The notes under the pieces: model-generated
The model's input: the letters and a program-made list of their open reading frames with translations, nothing else
Told to the model about the DNA's origin: nothing
Database searches by the model: none
In this document: one piece after another, positions 5,845 to 6,425 of the stretch
Numbering within the stretch: position 1 is the stretch's first letter
How the letters are laid out: the number at the start of each line of letters is the position of its first letter
Assembly: GCA_026993275.1 (NCBI GenBank)
Contig: JALWUB010000214.1
Span: 1 to 6,425, forward strand
DNA length: 6,425 bases
Direction of reading: 5' to 3'
Source: Robiginitomaculum sp.
GTDB lineage: Bacteria; Pseudomonadota; Alphaproteobacteria; Caulobacterales; Maricaulaceae
Translations under genes and position numbers: made by a program

Positions 5845-6425
5845 ATGAACAGCGCCCGTTCCGTGGCGCTGGTGATTGGCGCGCTGCTGATCCTGCTGGC
5901 GGCATTCATGCTGGCGCCGATGATCACCGATGTGGTCACCGGCTCGCCGGAATGGCGCAGTTTCGGCATTGCCGCGGCCTTGACCCTGTTCAGCGGCGCC
6001 GTGCTGGTGCTGACCGCCCGCGGCGGCCAGATGCGCATGAACTTGCGCGCCGCCTTCATCCTGACGACGTTTTCCTGGATCATCATTGCCGGTTATGCGG
6101 CGCTGCCCTTCATGCTCAAGGACGCGCCCCTGTCCTTTGCCGATGCCTATTTCGAATCCATGTCGGGGCTGACCACCACCGGCTCGACGGTGATGAGCGG
6201 CCTTGATGACCTGCCCAAGGGGATTTTGCTGTGGCGGGCGCTGCTGCAATGGCTGGGCGGCCTCGGCATCATCGTCATCGCCATGGCGGTGCTGCCAATG
6301 CTGCGGGTTGGCGGCATGCAGCTGTTCCGGGCCGAATGGTTCGAGCCCATGGGCAAGATCCTGCCGCGCGCCCAGGCCATCGCCATCGGCATCGGCTTTG
6401 CCTATCTGGGGCTTTCCGTCCTCTG
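5845..6425 (+). CDS. trkH: TrkH-family potassium uptake protein, N-terminal part (runs off right edge)
   Basis: The reading frame is open from the ATG at 5845 to the window end, giving 193 codons. TrkH is the membrane pore of the Trk potassium uptake system, working with the cytoplasmic NAD/ATP-binding ring TrkA. Hydrophobic helices are visible at about residues 7-28, 40-57, 70-90, 128-152 and from 176 onward. The first pore loop, F-A-D-A-Y-F-E-S-M-S-G-L-T-T-T-G-S-T (98-115), carries the selectivity-filter strip T-T-G-S, followed by the family block L-L-Q-W-L-G-G-L-G-I-I-V at 133-144 and V-G-G-M-Q-L-F-R-A-E at 155-164. Usual family length is about 480 residues, so more than half lies outside the window. 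A stop in frame at 5824-5826 makes this ATG the first possible one; GGAA lies 5 nt upstream. It is divergent from dcd. TrkH rather than KtrB is favoured by the G-G-M-Q-L-F-R-A-E block. Confidence 0.95.
   Translation, partial: MNSARSVALVIGALLILLAAFMLAPMITDVVTGSPEWRSFGIAAALTLFSGAVLVLTARGGQMRMNLRAAFILTTFSWIIIAGYAALPFMLKDAPLSFADAYFESMSGLTTTGSTVMSGLDDLPKGILLWRALLQWLGGLGIIVIAMAVLPMLRVGGMQLFRAEWFEPMGKILPRAQAIAIGIGFAYLGLSVL

Noticed and set aside
5708..5905. N-terminal extension of dcd to 5905
   Set aside because: The extra 66 residues do not resemble the family, run through the spacer and enter the start of trkH in antisense.
1..6425. Mobile element, prophage, CRISPR or defence genes
   Set aside because: All sizeable genes are recognised housekeeping families in compact order. 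I saw no transposase or integrase, no regularly spaced repeats, and no obvious composition break.

Overview
The window is a GC-rich, densely packed stretch of bacterial chromosome carrying housekeeping genes. Gene content and order (proC-ybjN-ubiK divergent from lgt-midA-pgeF, then prs, a long tandem-fold dCTP deaminase and trkH) point to an alphaproteobacterium. The roughly 350-residue two-domain dCTP deaminase and the alphaproteobacterial-type YbjN and BMFP proteins support this. I cannot fix the order or genus by reading alone. I saw no mobile elements, CRISPR arrays, rRNA or tRNA genes.

Layout. Positions 1-922 (minus strand) hold a leftward cluster: ubiK (BMFP-type accessory factor), ybjN, and the first 19 codons of proC, which runs off the left edge. 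Positions 923-1013 are a 91-bp divergent promoter region with a tandem palindromic AT-containing core. Positions 1014-3681 (plus strand) hold lgt, midA-type methyltransferase and pgeF, joined by two 4-nt ATGA stop/start overlaps, so they very likely form one translationally coupled operon. After a 67-nt gap with a dyad and a weak promoter-like element comes prs (3749-4681). Its 3' end overlaps by 18 bp the 3' end of the convergent dcd gene (4664-5707, minus). A 137-bp divergent spacer separates dcd from trkH, whose first 193 codons reach the right edge.

Functional themes. Envelope biogenesis is represented by Lgt (lipoprotein lipidation) and PgeF (peptidoglycan fidelity and/or purine nucleoside chemistry). 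Respiratory-chain support is represented by UbiK (ubiquinone assembly) and a MidA/NDUFAF7 homologue (complex I assembly in mitochondria). Nucleotide metabolism is represented by Prs (PRPP) and Dcd (dCTP to dUTP), proline synthesis by ProC, and potassium uptake by TrkH. These are neighbours by conserved synteny rather than one pathway.

I found no undescribed biological system. The points most worth a second look are a PgeF protein that lacks the usual N-terminal G-G-V-S...Y-x-S-L-N strip, a duplicated-fold Dcd in which only the N-terminal half shows the catalytic residues, the overlapping convergent prs/dcd ends, and short dyads placed at three of the intergenic regions.
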